Positions 27,757 to 38,261 of a DNA stretch of 64,000 nucleotides are shown one piece after another. This stretch comes from JANNRA01 sp031401035. GTDB lineage: Bacteria > Desulfobacterota > Binatia > HRBIN30 > CADEER01. How positions within the stretch are numbered: the stretch's first letter is position 1; every line of letters begins with the position of its first letter. The position numbers and the translations under genes are program-made. The stretch is taken from contig JANNRA010000112.1 of NCBI GenBank assembly GCA_031401035.1, positions 1 to 64,000 of the forward strand. The letters run 5' to 3'. Below the pieces are notes generated by a model. That model was not told the DNA's origin. It searched no databases and saw nothing but the letters and a program-made list of their open reading frames with translations.

Positions 27757-30700
27757 GGCGCCACCTCAACGGCCTTGTTCGGGCTCTCGCCGAACATCTC
27801 CGGCGCGTAGAGGGCCTCGGCGCGCGTCGGCGGCAGGTCGAAGCGACCGCTCTGGTTCAAGCGCACATCGTACTCGACGCTCGTCCGCCCCTTGGGCAGG
27901 AACTGGAAGTAACCGCGGTAGGCGTCGAAACGGCGCTCGACGAAGTCCGGCGCTGCGACGTCGCTGCTGCCGCCGTTGGCGAGTTGGCTGTCGCGCGCCA
28001 GGCCAGTTCCGAGGTGCGAGGCGCCGGGGGGGATGGGATCGTCGAGCACCACCCAGGTCATGTCGCTCTGCGCCTCGACGTCGACGCGCACGCGCAGCCG
28101 GTCGCCGCGGCTCAGCCGGCCGACCTGGTGCGGATCGAGCGGCGTCACCGTCTTGCTGATGCGATAGCCGCTCGACAGCGGCGCACCGAGGGGAATCGCC
28201 GCGCGCGAGGTGACGGTGATCCACGGCGCGCCGGCGCCGCGCTGCTCGACCGTCAGCGTCGCCGGCGCCGCCGGCCAGGCGAAGCGAGCCGGGCCGCCCG
28301 GGGTCGGGGCCCACGCGAGTTCCTCGCTCGCGGTGCCGAGGCGCAGCGCCGTCACACCGCTGACCGGCGTCGCCTCGAACGCCGCGGCGAAGCGGCGCAG
28401 GGCCAGCACGCCCCAGGCATTGGCCAACGTCGTGTCCCAGTGGCCGCGCCGTTGGCGCCCGAGGGCGCCGTGCAGCAGGCGTGCGGCGTCGTCCTTCCAC
28501 AGGCCGAACTCGACGGTATGCAGCAGCAGGCGCACGGCGTTCTGGTCGGCCGAGGCCATCAACCACCACAGCCCGTCGCCGGCCTCGTCGGAGAAGCCCA
28601 TCGTCGTGCCCTGCAGGTTCAGGCGGGCGCGGACGATCTGCTCCACCGCCGCCAGGCGCGCCGCGCGGTCGGGCAGCGTCGGCAGGCGCTGCAGGATGCT
28701 CCACCAGTCGAGCACCGCCGAGGTCGGCCACAGGTTGGGCTCGACGGAGATGCTGCCGAGCATGGCGGGATCGCCGGCGCCGAGTCGCGTCAGGGCGTCC
28801 AGGGCGGCGAGCTTACGCAGCGTCAGATCGGGCGCGCCCAGGGGCGACTCGCGACGGATGCTGCCCTCGACGAAACCGCGCAGGCCGGCGATGAGCCGGT
28901 CGCGCGTCGCGGCGGGGATCTCCCAGCCGGCCGCCGCGGTGATGGAGACGACGTAGGCGGTGAGGACTTCGCTGCCGTGGCTGAGGGTCGGAAAGAACTT
29001 CAGCAGGCCGTCGCCGTCGAGGTACGAGGGCAGGGCGGCGGCGAGCGTCGTCCAGCCCGCCTGGTCGTCGAGGCCGACGCGGATCGAGGTCTGCTGCTCG
29101 AGGCATGTGTATGGGTAGCGGCGCAGGTAGTCGGCGACACCGCCGGCCGTACCGGCGAGCGAGGCGGCAGCAGCGACGACCAGCCCGCCGCGGCTCGGGA
29201 AGGCGTCGGCGGGGCGCGCCACCGGTATGCGCAGCGGCTGGTCGGCGCGCAGCAGCGTCGCTTGCAGTGTGCGCACCGGTACCGCCTCGCGCACCTGCTG
29301 GGTGACGGCGAGGCGGTCGGCGACGCCGCCGGCGACGGCCTGCACGGTGTAGCGCAGCTGGTCGCCGTCGGCCGGGACGATGACCGGCCACTCGACGACG
29401 CGCGATTCACCCGGCGCGAGCGTCAGCGCCTGCGGCGCCAAAACCTGTTGCGGCGGCGTCTCCCCTGGAGGGCGGCGCCCCGTCGGCGCCTGTTGGATGG
29501 AGGCCGCCCCACCCGATGCAACAGGCGCCGACGGAGCGGCGCCCTCCAGGGACCCGGGTGCGGCGTCGGTTGCGGGCGATTCCACCGTCAGCGACACCTG
29601 CACCTCGAGCGGCCGATCGGTGGTGTTGCGCAGCGTGAACTGGGCCGGGAAGCGGTCGCCGTGGCGGACCAGCGGCGGCAGGCCGCTGAGCAGCATCAGT
29701 TCCTGCGTCGTGCGGATCTCGGTGGCGCCGCTGCCGAAGCGGCCGAGGCCGGCGGTGGCGACGGCGACGATGCGGAAGGCGGTGAGCGAGTCGTTGAGCG
29801 GCACCTCGACCGTGGCATGCCCCTGCGCATCGAGCGGCACGCGACCGCTCCACAGCAGCAGCGTGTCGAACAACTCGCGCGTCGCCTGCCGGCCGCCGCC
29901 GCCGCCTGCCGGCAGCGCCTTGCGGCCGTAATGGCGTTTGCCGATCACCTCGAGCTGCGCGGTGGCGGTGCGGACATCGTAACCGCGCCGCCCCATCATC
30001 GCCTCGAGCAGGTCCCAGCTGGGGTTGGGCGCCAATTCGAGCAGGCCCTCGTCGACCGCCACCAGCGCCACCTCGCTGCCCGGCGGCGGCGGGGCGCCGT
30101 CGCCGTCGCGCACCGCGACGCGCACCACGGCGGTGTCGCGGACGCGATAGGTCGGCCGGTCGGCCTGCACGTCGACGCTGAGGGCGTGCGCGCGCCAGCC
30201 GACGCGGATCTCGGCGAGGCCGAGCTTGAAAGCCGGCTTGCCGAGGTCGACCATCGCCGTCGGCTGCGTGTCGGCGACGCGCCCGCGCACCGCCAGCACC
30301 GAGATGAATGTATTGGGCGCGTACGGCCCCAGCACCGGCACCTCGACGCGCGGCTCGCCGCCGCCGATCTGCAGCACGCGCGCCTCGGCGATGCCCTCGC
30401 GCTCCACCGTCACCAGCGCCGTGGCGCGCTGGAAGGGCATGCGCACCTGCAGGCGCGCCGTCTCGCCCGGGGCGTATTCGCGCTTCTCGGGCAGCACATC
30501 CATGCGGTCGGCGGCGTCGACGGCGAAGCCGCCCGGGTCGTCGCCGTCGACGTAGACGCTGCTGTGCGCCGCGGCGCCGCGGCCGGCGTCGTCGCGCACG
30601 CGCACCTGCAGGATGATCTCGCCGTCGGCCGGCGCTGCGGCGCGGCAGGCGAACAGGCCCTGCGCGTCCGTGGCGCCGGCGCAGACGCGCCCCAGCGGCG

Positions 30701-33530
30701 TCGTCTCTTCGACGTGCTCGTAGCCGTAGAAGCCGCCGACGAGGCGCTTGCGGTGCGAGTAGTAGCGGTGCCGGAAGGCGTCGACCTCCACCGCCACATC
30801 GGCCACCGGCCGGCCGCGCGTGTCGAGCACGGCGACCTTGGCGTCGAGGCCGTCGCGCTGCCCGGCCCAGTGTTCGGCGGCGATGCCGGGCAGCAGCGCC
30901 GCCGGCCACAACGGCGTCGTCGCCGCGGCGGTCTGTACCTCGCCGTTGGGGTCGCGGTACTCGATCTCGGCGACCAGTTCGCGCGGCGTCTGCACCGCCG
31001 GCAGGCCGCCGATCTCGGCCCGCGCCGTGCCGGCGGCGTCGAGCGTCAGCGTCTGCGTGCTCAGCACGGCGGTCGACTCGGCGCTGTCCGACGCCTGCTC
31101 CTCCGACTGGCGCTGGCGCACGACGCCTTCGCGCACGGCCCCGTTGGCGAAAGTGAACGACTCGAAGGCCGCGTTGCGCGGCGCCGCGCGCTCGCGCACC
31201 TGGGCGCGCAGCACCACCGGCAGCTCGCCGGCGGCGCCGCCGGCGAGATAGCGGACGGCGAGGTCGACCGGCGCGGAGGGGGCGGCGACCAGCGGCTCGG
31301 CCGGCAGTTGCACCGTCGCCTTCATCAGCGGCACGCGGAACTGCTCGACGCGGAAGCTGCCGGCGGTGACCTCGCGGCCGGCGGCGTTGGCCATGGCGAT
31401 CTCGTACTGGCCGAGCTTGGCGCCGGGCGGGATCGGCCAGTCCTGGGTGGCGAGGCCGTCGCCGTCCCAGCTGAGCGGGAGGTCGTAGGTCTCGCTGCTG
31501 CCGAGGTGGCGCACGATCGCCTTCACCGGCCGCGCCTCGCCCTCGACCGCGGCGAAGCCGGCCAGCGTCTGGGCGCGCAGGACGTGCTTCATGTGCACCG
31601 TGTCGCCGGCGCGGAAGAGGGCGCGGTCGAGGATGGTGTGCGCCAGCACCGGCGCGTCGTCGCGCTCGGCGGGCAGATTGAAGCGCCACGCTTCGAGGCC
31701 GCGCCCCCAGGACGAGTGGACGAAGCCGAGGTCGCCGCTGGTTTCGGCGGTGACCAGCAGGCCGCCGTCGAGGCCGGTCAGCGCCGCGGCGGAGTAGTGG
31801 TCGCGGTAGTCGATGCCGGTGAAGTCCTTGTAGCGGTCGCCGTCGGGACAGTACTTCGCCGCGCCCGGCGCCGGCAGGCCGGTGAAGCGCGCCAGGCCCT
31901 GCGCGTCGGTGACGCCGCTGGCGAGCACCGCGCCGCTGCAGTCCTGCACCGCGACGCGCGCGCCGGCAACCGGCGCCGCCGCGTCGAGCGTCGTCACCCA
32001 GGCCAGCGCGTTCTCGCGCGCCCACTTGAAGTGAACCGCCAGGTTGGTGACCAGGGCACCGCCCGGCACGAACAGCGGCTTGTCCTCGCCGAGCAGCGCG
32101 GCACCGAGGCGCGGGCTGCTGAGTTCGACGAGATAGAGGCCGGGCCGGTCGAACGGGATGCCGACCACCTGCATCGTCTCCGGCCCGTCGGGCTGCGGCA
32201 GCGTGAAGCTGCGCGACGCGGTGCCGGCGGGCAGGTCGGCGAACATCGAGCGGTCGCGCCGCGCCGCCGCCAGGCGGTGCAGCCAGGGCAGCACGTCCTC
32301 GGCACGCTCGACGCGTGCGACGCTGCCGCCGAGGCGGGCGTACAGGTCCCGCACTGTTGCCGCCCAGCCGTCGGGGCGCTCGCGCGTCGCCCGCACCTCC
32401 TGGCCGCGCAGGTCGGGCTCGAGGTTGCGGATGGTCACCGGCAGGGCCGGGTCGGCCTCGGCCTCGAGCAGGCCGAAGCGAGCGGCGAACCTGGCCAGCG
32501 GCGGGTAGGGGGCGGTCTGCACCGTCGTCGGCGTGTCGGCGAGGGCGCGACCGGCGTCGTCGCGCAGATCGCTGGGCAGGGCGAGGCGCAGGGTGGTCGA
32601 GGCGGGGAAGGGCGGCGCGAACTCGACGGCCGAGACGAAGTCGCTCGGCGTGTCCGCGGCGATCGGATCGCGGCTGGTGCCCTCGTCGCCGACCAGGCGC
32701 ACCTGCCGCGCGGTCTCCCACGCCACCGGGGCGCTGAAGCGCAGCGCGATCGGCGTCAGCGGCGTGCAGTCGGCCTTGGCGTTCTCGCGCTCGCAGGTCA
32801 CCTCGGCGGTGAAGCGCGGGCGGGTCTGGTAGGACAGCACCTGGTCGGCGGCGGTGGCGATGCCGGACGGGCTGGCGATGCCGGCGCCCCACACCAGGCG
32901 CACCGCGGCGGCGTCGGGGAAGGTCTGCCGCGCCGCCAGCAGCACGAACGGCGGCGTCGGCTTCATCCAATAGGGCAGGCCGGCGACGACCGCCTCGCGC
33001 TCGGGGCCGTCGAGGAGGCGGACGCCGACGCGTTCGCTCAGTCCCGCCACCTCGAAACCGGCGCGGGCGAGGATCGAGTCCGGCGTCGCCTCGCCGTCGA
33101 GTTGCAGGACGAAGACCTGCTGCGCGTCGATGCGGTCGCTACCGTCGCCCGGCACCGCCGCGGTGATCGCCGGTCCGCCGGTGGAGAAAGCGAAGCGCGC
33201 CGGCGTCACCGCCGCGCCGGCGCGGCTCTTCAGGTCGGCGCGCAGCGCGAAGGTGCAGCGGGTGCCGGCGGGCAGGTCGCGCTCGAAGTCGTAGGCCCAG
33301 GTGCGTACGTCGACCCAGCGCGCCGTGCCCGGCACCGCGCACTCGACGGCGAACGGCGCCGCGACGTCGCGCAGGTCGCCGAAGGGCACCATCGGCGCCG
33401 AGAACACCGCCGTCGCCTGGCGCACCTGCTTCACCTCGCCCTGCGGCGCGAAGCGCTCCACCGTCACCGCCGCCGGCGCCGCCGTCGCGGCCCCCACCAT
33501 CATCAGGATCACCGCCGCCAGTTGCCGCAT
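27753..33530 (-). CDS. bacterial alpha-2-macroglobulin
   Basis: 1925 residues from the ATG at 33530. A signal peptide (MRQLAAVILMMVGAATAAPA) lacks an obvious lipobox Cys, unlike the E. coli lipoprotein. A series of macroglobulin (MG) domains is followed by the conserved LFDTLLLWSGRVPLDAQGHATVEVPLNDS region. The thioester motif CLEQ (in YPYTCLEQQTSI, about residue 1475) and the alpha-helical thioester domain come next. It traps attacking proteases in the periplasm by covalent linkage. Residues ~1327-1356 come from a type B palindrome lying in frame just before the thioester region. It is coupled to pbpC by a GTGA overlap. The 206 bases upstream hold a direct repeat of GAATCCGCAAGC. Confidence 0.95.
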   Translation of the reverse strand: MRQLAAVILMMVGAATAAPAAVTVERFAPQGEVKQVRQATAVFSAPMVPFGDLRDVAAPFAVECAVPGTARWVDVRTWAYDFERDLPAGTRCTFALRADLKSRAGAAVTPARFAFSTGGPAITAAVPGDGSDRIDAQQVFVLQLDGEATPDSILARAGFEVAGLSERVGVRLLDGPEREAVVAGLPYWMKPTPPFVLLAARQTFPDAAAVRLVWGAGIASPSGIATAADQVLSYQTRPRFTAEVTCERENAKADCTPLTPIALRFSAPVAWETARQVRLVGDEGTSRDPIAADTPSDFVSAVEFAPPFPASTTLRLALPSDLRDDAGRALADTPTTVQTAPYPPLARFAARFGLLEAEADPALPVTIRNLEPDLRGQEVRATRERPDGWAATVRDLYARLGGSVARVERAEDVLPWLHRLAAARRDRSMFADLPAGTASRSFTLPQPDGPETMQVVGIPFDRPGLYLVELSSPRLGAALLGEDKPLFVPGGALVTNLAVHFKWARENALAWVTTLDAAAPVAGARVAVQDCSGAVLASGVTDAQGLARFTGLPAPGAAKYCPDGDRYKDFTGIDYRDHYSAAALTGLDGGLLVTAETSGDLGFVHSSWGRGLEAWRFNLPAERDDAPVLAHTILDRALFRAGDTVHMKHVLRAQTLAGFAAVEGEARPVKAIVRHLGSSETYDLPLSWDGDGLATQDWPIPPGAKLGQYEIAMANAAGREVTAGSFRVEQFRVPLMKATVQLPAEPLVAAPSAPVDLAVRYLAGGAAGELPVVLRAQVRERAAPRNAAFESFTFANGAVREGVVRQRQSEEQASDSAESTAVLSTQTLTLDAAGTARAEIGGLPAVQTPRELVAEIEYRDPNGEVQTAAATTPLWPAALLPGIAAEHWAGQRDGLDAKVAVLDTRGRPVADVAVEVDAFRHRYYSHRKRLVGGFYGYEHVEETTPLGRVCAGATDAQGLFACRAAAPADGEIILQVRVRDDAGRGAAAHSSVYVDGDDPGGFAVDAADRMDVLPEKREYAPGETARLQVRMPFQRATALVTVEREGIAEARVLQIGGGEPRVEVPVLGPYAPNTFISVLAVRGRVADTQPTAMVDLGKPAFKLGLAEIRVGWRAHALSVDVQADRPTYRVRDTAVVRVAVRDGDGAPPPPGSEVALVAVDEGLLELAPNPSWDLLEAMMGRRGYDVRTATAQLEVIGKRHYGRKALPAGGGGGRQATRELFDTLLLWSGRVPLDAQGHATVEVPLNDSLTAFRIVAVATAGLGRFGSGATEIRTTQELMLLSGLPPLVRHGDRFPAQFTLRNTTDRPLEVQVSLTVESPATDAAPGSLEGAAPSAPVASGGAASIQQAPTGRRPPGETPPQQVLAPQALTLAPGESRVVEWPVIVPADGDQLRYTVQAVAGGVADRLAVTQQVREAVPVRTLQATLLRADQPLRIPVARPADAFPSRGGLVVAAAASLAGTAGGVADYLRRYPYTCLEQQTSIRVGLDDQAGWTTLAAALPSYLDGDGLLKFFPTLSHGSEVLTAYVVSITAAAGWEIPAATRDRLIAGLRGFVEGSIRRESPLGAPDLTLRKLAALDALTRLGAGDPAMLGSISVEPNLWPTSAVLDWWSILQRLPTLPDRAARLAAVEQIVRARLNLQGTTMGFSDEAGDGLWWLMASADQNAVRLLLHTVEFGLWKDDAARLLHGALGRQRRGHWDTTLANAWGVLALRRFAAAFEATPVSGVTALRLGTASEELAWAPTPGGPARFAWPAAPATLTVEQRGAGAPWITVTSRAAIPLGAPLSSGYRISKTVTPLDPHQVGRLSRGDRLRVRVDVEAQSDMTWVVLDDPIPPGASHLGTGLARDSQLANGGSSDVAAPDFVERRFDAYRGYFQFLPKGRTSVEYDVRLNQSGRFDLPPTRAEALYAPEMFGESPNKAVEVAP
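29464..29550. repeat. type B palindrome inside the alpha-2-macroglobulin gene
   Basis: The 32-base arms 29464-29495 and 29519-29550 match inverted at 30 positions. It reads through in frame as LEGAAPSAPVASGG...QQAPTGRRPPGE-like peptide. The same element lies intergenically at 20175-20249. Confidence 0.9.
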
Positions 33531-33735
33531 GGGGACGTTTGTCCACTGCCGCCGGTGAATCCGCAAGCTCCTCGCGGGTGGAATCCGCAAGCGGCTCGCC
33601 CGCGAAGGCAGGGACCTGGAGACGGAGGCTAACGCTGGGCCGATTGGGATCCGCGCACGGCCGCGCAATCCGAATTACAGCGGGAATTCATACTGCCGCT
33701 TGCCATTCATTACGAGTTGCAGGCTAAAAGGATCC

Positions 33736-36735
33736 GTGCGCGTTTCGTGGCCGCTCGTCGCGGGCCTTGCGCTGGTTGCGGCGGTGCCGGCCGTAGCGCA
33801 GTCGCCCGCCTACTTGGTCAAGGACATCAACCGTGCGTCGGTCGATCCCTTCACGTCGGGGGCCTACCCCCTGGGCTTCGTCCTTCTCGGCGGGCGTGCC
33901 TACTTCACTGCCGGCGATGCCGCGCACGGTCGCGAGTTGTGGCGCTCTGACGGTACGCCTGGCGGCACCACCTTGGTAGCTGACCTAAATCCGGGCCAGG
34001 ATGACAGCTCGCCGCGCGACCTCACCGTCATCGATGGGGCGCTGTGGTTCCGCGCCTGGGATGGCCGTCGGGGTTGCGGCGTGTGGCGTAGCGACGGCAG
34101 TCCCGCCGGGACGCGGCTGGTGGCGATCGTGCACGGTCGCTTCTTCGAGTGCGCCGAGGACGCACGCGAGGGCGGGCAGCCGACCGGATTCGCCGGAATC
34201 GCCGGCGCGGTGTTGTTTGCAGCCCGCATCGGCGATGGCGGCAGCGAATTGTGGCGCACTGACGGCACGGAGGCCGGCACTGAGCCGTTGCTCGACATCA
34301 ACCCGGGCGACGCTCCCAGTATGCCTCGCGGCTTGGTGACCCATGGCGGGGCGGTGTACTTTGCCGCCGACGACGGCGTCCGGGGCACGGAGCTGTGGCG
34401 CAGCGACGGCACGGCAGCGGGGACGCGCCTGGTGCGCGATATCGATCCCGGTGCGCCATCGGGCCTCCAGCCGGCGTCCCTCGCCGACCCGTACTTCTTT
34501 CCTGTGCGGCTGTATGTCGTGAGCGGCGGCCTCGTGTTCGCGGCCTTCGACAGCACACATGGCGTGGAGCTGTGGCGCAGCGATGGCAGCGAAGCAGGGA
34601 CGTCGATGCTGCTCGACAGCGAACCAGACTCGCTTCTCAACGGGCTGCGATTCATGGGTCGAATCGTCCCACCCTTCGTGGCGCTCGATGCGGGTTCCGT
34701 CGCCTTCTTCAGCGTCACCGCCACCGAGGCGCCGGCCCGCCTTCTCGTCTGGCGCAGCGATGGCACCGCGCTGGGCACCACGGCGATGGCCGCGGTAGAC
34801 TATATGAGTCCGGGGTACATCGGCTCCCCGCCAGGGGATGCCGCGCGCCTCGGAACAGGACTGGTTTTCAGGGTCGCCGAGCAGGGCGCTACTTCCCTCT
34901 GGCGCGTCGATGGTGCGGGCGGCGAGCCGCAGCGCGTCACCGTGCCCACGCTTCGCGTCGGTGCCATGACGGTGCTGGGCCAGCAGGTGCTGTTCTTCGC
35001 CAGCACCGGAACCTCCCGGTGTGGTCTGTGGCGCAGCGACGGCACACAGGCCGGAACGATTCTGCTGCGCGACGTCGCACCCACTCGCGGCGAGTGTCCG
35101 GAGGACTTCGACATCGAGCTGCCCGGACACCGCACCGCGGTGGTTGATGGGCGGGTGCTGCTGGCGGCGGACGAGGACGAGCAGGGGGTGGAACTGTTCG
35201 CCAGCGATGGCAGCGTCTCGGGAACGGGTCTGCTGGGGGACCTCAACGACACTCGTCTGCGCACGGGTGGCGTTGGTCTGGAGCTACATGGGTCCTTGGA
35301 CGATCGTCTCTTCTTCTCGACCTTCGGCGGCGCGGCATCGGACCTGGATACCGTAGGCGCGCCTACCGGACTCTGGGCTACCGATGGCACGCAAGCGGGA
35401 ACGGTGCTCCTCGGCGAGATGACTCCGTGGTGGGGCGGCGCGGTCGGCGATTACTTCGTCCTCGCCGGCCCAGATGGCGTTGGATCTGCGATCTGGGCGA
35501 GTGATGGTACTCCAGCCGGAACGCGGGTGATCGCCTCTGGCGTCGGAGTGAGTCGCGCCCCGATCACCACGTCCAAGGGGCTCTTCCTCCAGGTCAACAG
35601 CCCCAGCGAGTCCGAGCGCCAACTCTGGCGCAGCGACGGAACGGCCTCGGGGACGAAGCGCGTCATCGGGTTCCCCTTGGAGGGCTACTCGACGTCCTTT
35701 GGCGCCTGGGCCGCCTTTGGCCGTGGCCTGGTCTTCATCATCAATAATCGGGACGGAGGCGAGTTGTGGCATACCGACGGAACGATCGGCGGCACCGATC
35801 GCATCGAGGTGTTTCCCAACGCCGTCGCTGACGCGATGATGGAAGTCGACGGGACACTCTTCCTCCACGTTCTTCCCTTTGGCGCTGCCAGGGGCAGCCA
35901 ACTGTGGCGAACTGATGCAACGGTGGCCGGCGCAGTGCTCATCCAAGATTTCGCGACCTCGCCGACGCCGGCTCGCGTGTTCTGGCTCGCCGCAGGACCT
36001 GGCGCTCTCTTCTTCTCCGCTGGAGACGTGCTGTCCGGACTCGAACTCTGGCGTTCCGACGGAACCGCCCCTGGCACGCGGCGCGTGCGCGATGTCGCGC
36101 CGGGTCCGACTGGTGCGCTGGTGGATCCGGCTGGAAGGATTCTCCAGCAGACCGGCGTGGCCCGCGGCGCGCTGGTGTTCATCGCCGACGACGGGGCGCA
36201 CGGTCCAGAGCCGTGGCGAAGCGACGGCACGGAGGCGGGGACGACGCTGCTGCGCGATTTCGACCCGCGCCTGCCCGTGGCGCTGGCTAACGGCTTGGCG
36301 CTGTCGCTGGCGGACGTCGGCGACCGAGTCCTGTTGGCACCCCTTGACCGCGACGCCGGCGTCGAGCCGTGGATCACCGACGGCACGGCCCCGGGTACGC
36401 GCCGCCTGGCTGACATCGCACCAGGGGTCCGCTCGGGGTTGAAGAGCGGGGCGCCCTTCGCCTCCACGCGCACCCATGTATTCTTCGGCGCCGATGACGG
36501 GAGCAGTGGCTACGAGCTGTGGGCCATGCCGCGCGGCGCCTTCGAGGGCGGCGGCTGCGCCGGCGATTGCAACGGCGACGGACGCGTCGCCATCGACGAA
36601 CTGGTACGTGGGGTTGGGATCGCACTCGGCACTACCGCCCTCGACACCTGCCTCGGGTTAGACGCCGACGTGGATGAGACCGTGTCGATCGCCGAGCTGG
36701 TCGGCTCCGTTGCCGACGCGCTCGGCGGGTGCTGA
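33736..36735 (+). CDS. secreted ELWxxDGTxxGT-repeat protein with dockerin-like tail
   Basis: 999 residues from a GTG at 33736 with AAAGGA upstream; an ATG at 33700 is in frame but has no site. A signal peptide ends at AVAQ. About sixteen repeats of the form [ELW/VW]R(S/T)DGT-x2-GT, spaced about 45-70 residues, run through the body and are probably blades of beta-propeller-like units. The C-terminus has CAGDCNGDGRVAIDEL and DETVSIAELVGSVADALGGC, the double dockerin-like tail. It is extracellular or surface-bound; the ligand is unknown. Base composition is visibly less GC-rich than that of its neighbours. Confidence 0.88.
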   Translation: MRVSWPLVAGLALVAAVPAVAQSPAYLVKDINRASVDPFTSGAYPLGFVLLGGRAYFTAGDAAHGRELWRSDGTPGGTTLVADLNPGQDDSSPRDLTVIDGALWFRAWDGRRGCGVWRSDGSPAGTRLVAIVHGRFFECAEDAREGGQPTGFAGIAGAVLFAARIGDGGSELWRTDGTEAGTEPLLDINPGDAPSMPRGLVTHGGAVYFAADDGVRGTELWRSDGTAAGTRLVRDIDPGAPSGLQPASLADPYFFPVRLYVVSGGLVFAAFDSTHGVELWRSDGSEAGTSMLLDSEPDSLLNGLRFMGRIVPPFVALDAGSVAFFSVTATEAPARLLVWRSDGTALGTTAMAAVDYMSPGYIGSPPGDAARLGTGLVFRVAEQGATSLWRVDGAGGEPQRVTVPTLRVGAMTVLGQQVLFFASTGTSRCGLWRSDGTQAGTILLRDVAPTRGECPEDFDIELPGHRTAVVDGRVLLAADEDEQGVELFASDGSVSGTGLLGDLNDTRLRTGGVGLELHGSLDDRLFFSTFGGAASDLDTVGAPTGLWATDGTQAGTVLLGEMTPWWGGAVGDYFVLAGPDGVGSAIWASDGTPAGTRVIASGVGVSRAPITTSKGLFLQVNSPSESERQLWRSDGTASGTKRVIGFPLEGYSTSFGAWAAFGRGLVFIINNRDGGELWHTDGTIGGTDRIEVFPNAVADAMMEVDGTLFLHVLPFGAARGSQLWRTDATVAGAVLIQDFATSPTPARVFWLAAGPGALFFSAGDVLSGLELWRSDGTAPGTRRVRDVAPGPTGALVDPAGRILQQTGVARGALVFIADDGAHGPEPWRSDGTEAGTTLLRDFDPRLPVALANGLALSLADVGDRVLLAPLDRDAGVEPWITDGTAPGTRRLADIAPGVRSGLKSGAPFASTRTHVFFGADDGSSGYELWAMPRGAFEGGGCAGDCNGDGRVAIDELVRGVGIALGTTALDTCLGLDADVDETVSIAELVGSVADALGGC

Positions 36736-36866
36736 GCGGAGGGCTCGCCGTCAGCGCGCCGGATCGAACGCCGAAGCGGCGGTAGCCGGCCGCTCGCGCC
36801 GCGAAATCGCCGCTTCGCCCGGCCGGGCTTCCGTCTCCGGGTGGGCTCGGATAGGCCTCACCGTTC

Positions 36867-38219
36867 ATGGCGCAGCGCGAGGTGCCGGTCGGCACCAAGG
36901 TCCGCTACGGGCTCGGCGAGCTCGGGCTGAATCTGAAGAACGAGGTCGTCAATCGCTACCTGCTGTTCTTCTACGCCGACACGCTGCTGGTGAATCCGGC
37001 CCTGGTCGGTCTGATGATGCTGCTCGGCAAGGTCTGGGACGCCGTCACCGACCCGGCCATGGGCTACCTGTCGGACACGACGCGCTCGCGCTGGGGCCGG
37101 CGCCGTCCCTACGTGCTCATCGGCGCGCTGCCGATGGGCTTCTTCTTCTACCTGCTCTTCGCGCCGCCGCTCGGGCTGAGTTCGTCCGGGCTGCTCTGGT
37201 ACCTGCTCGCCGTCACCGTCGCGCTCTACACCTTCTTCACCATCTTCACGATTCCATATCTCGCCTGTGGCGCCGAGCTGGCGCGCGGCTACCACGAGCG
37301 CACGGCGGTGGTGCAGATCCGCTCGCTGTGCGGCCTGGTCGGCGGCATCGTCGGCGCGGCGCTGCCGTTGGCGCTGGTCAGCGGCAGCGCCGACGTGCGC
37401 GGCGGCTATGCGCAGATGGCGCTGGTGCTCGGCATCGTCATCGCGGCGGTGACCCTGGTGCCGGCGCTGACGGTGCGCGACGAGGGCCGCGAGCGGCTGC
37501 CCGACGCCAGCCTGGCGCACTTCGTCGCCGGCCTGCGCCACACCTTCGCCAACCGCGACTTCCGCATCATCTTCGCGGTCTTCTGCCTGATGACCACCTC
37601 CGGCGCGATGGGCACGGCGATCCAGATCATCGTCGTCAAGTACCGCCTCGGCCTGGAGGCGCAGTTTCCGTACATCGCGCTCACCTTCGGCCTCAGCTAC
37701 GCGCTGTCGTTTCCGTTCTGGCTGGCGGTGTCGCAGCGCCTCGGCAAGAGCCGGGCGCTGCGCCTCGGCCTGATGCTCGGCTGCGTGGCGCCGTTCGGCT
37801 GGTTGCTGGTGCAGCCGGGGCAACTCGGCGCCATGCTGGCATTCATGGTCGTCGCCGGCGCGGCGACCGGCTGCCTGACGCTGGCGGGGTCGCAGGCGAT
37901 CGACGTCGTCGACGTCGACGAGTTGCACACCGGCGAGTCGCGCGCCGGCGCCTACTTCGGCATCTGGGCCTTCGGGCTCCAGTTGGCGGTGGCGGTCGGG
38001 CAGTTCTGCGCCGGCATCCTGCTCGACCTGGTCGGCTATGTGCCCGGGCCGAGGCAGTCGCCCGACACGCGGTGGTGGCTGGTCATGCTCGTCGGCCCGC
38101 TGCAGGCGCTGGTCACCTTCACCGGCCTGCTCGTCTTCCGCCGCGTCCGTTTCGAGGAGGGCGACGTCGCCCAGGTGCAGGCTGCCCTGGCCGCCCGCCG
38201 CGCCGCGACGGACCCCTGA
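36867..38219 (+). CDS. GPH-family (MelB-type) sugar:cation symporter
   Basis: 450 residues, twelve predicted helices. The family opening KVRYGLGELGLNLKNEVVNRYLLFFY and the cytoplasmic loop DPAMGYLSDTTRSRWGRRRPYVL are diagnostic of the glycoside-pentoside-hexuronide:cation symporter group of the major facilitator superfamily. It imports a sugar or glycoside with H+ or Na+. With xylA/xylB in the window a pentoside is possible, but no linkage proves it. Confidence 0.9.
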   Translation: MAQREVPVGTKVRYGLGELGLNLKNEVVNRYLLFFYADTLLVNPALVGLMMLLGKVWDAVTDPAMGYLSDTTRSRWGRRRPYVLIGALPMGFFFYLLFAPPLGLSSSGLLWYLLAVTVALYTFFTIFTIPYLACGAELARGYHERTAVVQIRSLCGLVGGIVGAALPLALVSGSADVRGGYAQMALVLGIVIAAVTLVPALTVRDEGRERLPDASLAHFVAGLRHTFANRDFRIIFAVFCLMTTSGAMGTAIQIIVVKYRLGLEAQFPYIALTFGLSYALSFPFWLAVSQRLGKSRALRLGLMLGCVAPFGWLLVQPGQLGAMLAFMVVAGAATGCLTLAGSQAIDVVDVDELHTGESRAGAYFGIWAFGLQLAVAVGQFCAGILLDLVGYVPGPRQSPDTRWWLVMLVGPLQALVTFTGLLVFRRVRFEEGDVAQVQAALAARRAATDP

Positions 38220-38261
38220 CCGCTGCTTCCCCACTCCCGCATTGCTCCCGGGGTTCCGCTT

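Noticed and set aside
27984..33632. Very long open frame (1882 codons) antisense to the alpha-2-macroglobulin gene
   Set aside because: Composition is typical of a GC-rich shadow frame, with no recognisable domain, while the opposite strand has a complete, motif-verified gene.
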